Part shown: positions 7,082 to 8,134 of the stretch, one piece after another
How the letters are laid out: the number at the start of each line of letters is the position of its first letter
How positions within the stretch are numbered: position 1 is the first letter of the stretch
From: Ekhidna sp.
GTDB lineage: Bacteria; Bacteroidota; Bacteroidia; Cytophagales; Cyclobacteriaceae
Assembly: GCA_013214445.1 (NCBI GenBank)
Contig: JABSPG010000167.1
Location: forward strand, 1-8,134
Direction: 5' to 3'
Length of the DNA stretch: 8,134 bases
Notes under the pieces: generated by a model
Databases searched by the model: none
Told to the model about the DNA's origin: nothing
The model's input: the letters and a program-made list of their open reading frames with translations, nothing else
Program-made: the position numbers and the translations under genes

Positions 7082-7153
7082 AACACCTTTATTGAACATG
7101 CAAGTATGTAAAATAAACAAACTTTACCAAGAATTATTGCACGATATTCAGTC

Positions 7154-7182
7154 TAAATATATAACCATAAGTTTATTAACAA
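7154..7182 (-). promoter_or_regulatory. Possible Bacteroidota-type promoter for gldKLMN-FISUMP
   Basis: In the 145-base gap between the porP-like gene and gldK, the minus strand carries TTG (7182-7180) and, 18 bases further, TATATTTA (7161-7154). This resembles the Bacteroidota consensus TTG...TAnnTTTG, with seven of eight positions of the -7 box pattern satisfied. A start near 7147 would leave a leader of about 65 bases before gldK. AT-rich gaps produce such matches by chance, so this is a suggestion only. No convincing terminator follows the porP-like gene, so read-through from it is also possible. Confidence 0.3.
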
Positions 7183-7226
7183 CAAGTTTTGCTTTCAATT
7201 TTGGATGAAGGCAATTCTTATCCTGA

Positions 7227-8134
7227 TTAAAATGTAAATCTCGGAGTTTTTACCGCTTTCCTTCCCCCGAATACTAGTTCCGGTAAATTATACCGAACAA
7301 ATATTTCGTGCGAAGTAGGCTGTTTTGCATCTCGATCTTTAATTATATAATCAAATGAATACCCAGCCTTCAATTTGCCCCCTTCAAAAAAGGAATAACC
7401 CAATAATAGGCTAATTGCATCTGACCTCCTAAAAGCAACTCCCCCCCACATTCGTTCTTCATAAACGGCAATAAAACCTATATCGTATGTAAGAGCATTA
7501 AAATCTGAACGAATCAAGATTGTTGGATTAATTGCCAATTCACGTGAAATAGACAAATATGTACCAGCTGTGAACAAGTAACTAATCTCCGTCCGGTTGG
7601 TGACATCTGCACCAAAGTCAAAGGATGGCTCAAGTAGGTTTTCTGCAGAGATACCAATAAAGTGATTTTGGGGTGATCGGTAATAAATCCCAGCATGCAA
7701 GTTTGGTTTAGTTTGTGACTCACCTCCATCAGGAATTGAATTGTCTCCATCATCTACAAATCGATAGTTAGCATTGATTGCAGCTGAATTAATCGCAGGC
7801 ATCACTCCAAGTGAGAGAGCCCCAAAACCTAACTCTTTTCTTATGGAAATTGAAGCTCTGACTTGAATGGTATTCAAGGGACCACTCCTGTCATTCGATA
7901 TAGACATACCTACACCCGAAAAAACACTCTGCACTGGAACTACGAGCGAAAGGAGTTGAGTTGATGGAGCACCTTCAGGGTCAAAAGAAGCATCATATCC
8001 AGCCCACTGAGACCTGTGATGAAAGGCAACAAAGGCTTCTTTTTCAGTTCCTACCCAAGCCGGGTTGTAATAAGAAGGGTTAAACATATAGTGATTGAAA
8101 AAAAAATCATTTTGACTTATGCCTACATGCTCCA
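7227..8134 (-). CDS. porP: PorP/SprF-family T9SS outer-membrane protein (N-terminus outside the window)
   Basis: The frame is open through the right edge, giving about 301 visible residues; the start and signal peptide lie outside. An internal ATG at 8087 is not the start, because the conserved family N-terminus runs across it: GISQNDFFFNHYMFNPSYYN then PAWVGTE, matching the mature PorP/SprF start that usually reads like Q...YM.NP...NPA.AG. The remainder alternates short hydrophobic strands with turns (for example FSGVGMSISNDRSGPLN, LHAGIYYRSPQNHFIGISAE, MWGGVAFRRSDAISLLLGYS), as expected for an outer-membrane beta barrel of about 14 strands. Family members associate with the GldK/GldN ring or with a dedicated surface adhesin. 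Placement directly before gldK matches porP in Porphyromonas. A large adhesin partner next to the gene, as with SprF/SprB, cannot be judged here. The symbol is by family and position; sprF-like paralogy is possible. Confidence 0.88.
   Translation of the reverse strand, partial: EHVGISQNDFFFNHYMFNPSYYNPAWVGTEKEAFVAFHHRSQWAGYDASFDPEGAPSTQLLSLVVPVQSVFSGVGMSISNDRSGPLNTIQVRASISIRKELGFGALSLGVMPAINSAAINANYRFVDDGDNSIPDGGESQTKPNLHAGIYYRSPQNHFIGISAENLLEPSFDFGADVTNRTEISYLFTAGTYLSISRELAINPTILIRSDFNALTYDIGFIAVYEERMWGGVAFRRSDAISLLLGYSFFEGGKLKAGYSFDYIIKDRDAKQPTSHEIFVRYNLPELVFGGRKAVKTPRFTF

Noticed and set aside
7082..7120. Longer gldK starting at 7120
   Set aside because: It would add 13 residues ahead of a normal lipoprotein signal peptide, and the best Shine-Dalgarno-like sequence lies right before the 7081 ATG.
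7195..7226. Inverted repeat after the porP-like stop as a terminator
   Set aside because: The stem is only about 4 plus 3 pairs with a bulge, and no T run follows on the minus strand.
7441..7447. Run of seven C (G7 on the coding strand) inside the porP-like gene as a phase-variation switch
   Set aside because: Seven bases is short for slippage-driven switching, it encodes a plausible WGG in a beta strand, and the frame is intact; no further support.
1..8134. A hidden mobile element, defence system, CRISPR array or RNA gene
   Set aside because: The genes are tightly packed core functions with short gaps; no direct repeats, transposase, integrase or tRNA-like structure is visible in the small non-coding part.

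Overview
The window comes from a low-GC member of the Bacteroidota. The clearest evidence is a complete core type IX secretion (T9SS) / gliding-motor gene set in the order porP-like, gldK, gldL, gldM, gldN, which is the porPKLMN order known from Porphyromonas. Weak or absent Shine-Dalgarno sequences, AT-rich short intergenic gaps and a FISUMP-domain gene fit the same phylum. I cannot assign a genus from the sequence alone.

Layout. Bases 1-2012 are on the plus strand: the last 69 residues of a class A penicillin-binding protein (PBP1A type), followed with no gap by a full-length uvrC. Everything from 2047 to the right edge is on the minus strand. Read in its own direction, it begins with a PorP/SprF-family outer-membrane protein whose N-terminus lies beyond the window. 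A 145-base spacer with a possible promoter follows, then gldK, gldL, gldM, gldN and a small secreted FISUMP-domain protein, separated by gaps of 40, 23, 21 and 25 bases. The two gene groups converge. A strong intrinsic terminator for the minus-strand operon lies between them, and part of it is the last codons of uvrC.

How the genes work together. From knowledge of the families, GldL and GldM form the proton-driven inner-membrane motor. GldM spans the periplasm to the GldK/GldN ring, where GldK is an outer-membrane lipoprotein. PorP/SprF-type barrels are outer-membrane partners of that ring or of substrates. The residues expected for motor function are present in GldL (Y20, K34, H37, E52, E62) and GldM (R9). 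The least explained gene is the FISUMP protein, which sits between gldN and the terminator. It shares short motifs with GldK and could be an uncharacterised accessory of the apparatus. The rest of the window is well-known biology. I saw no mobile element, CRISPR array, tRNA or rRNA.
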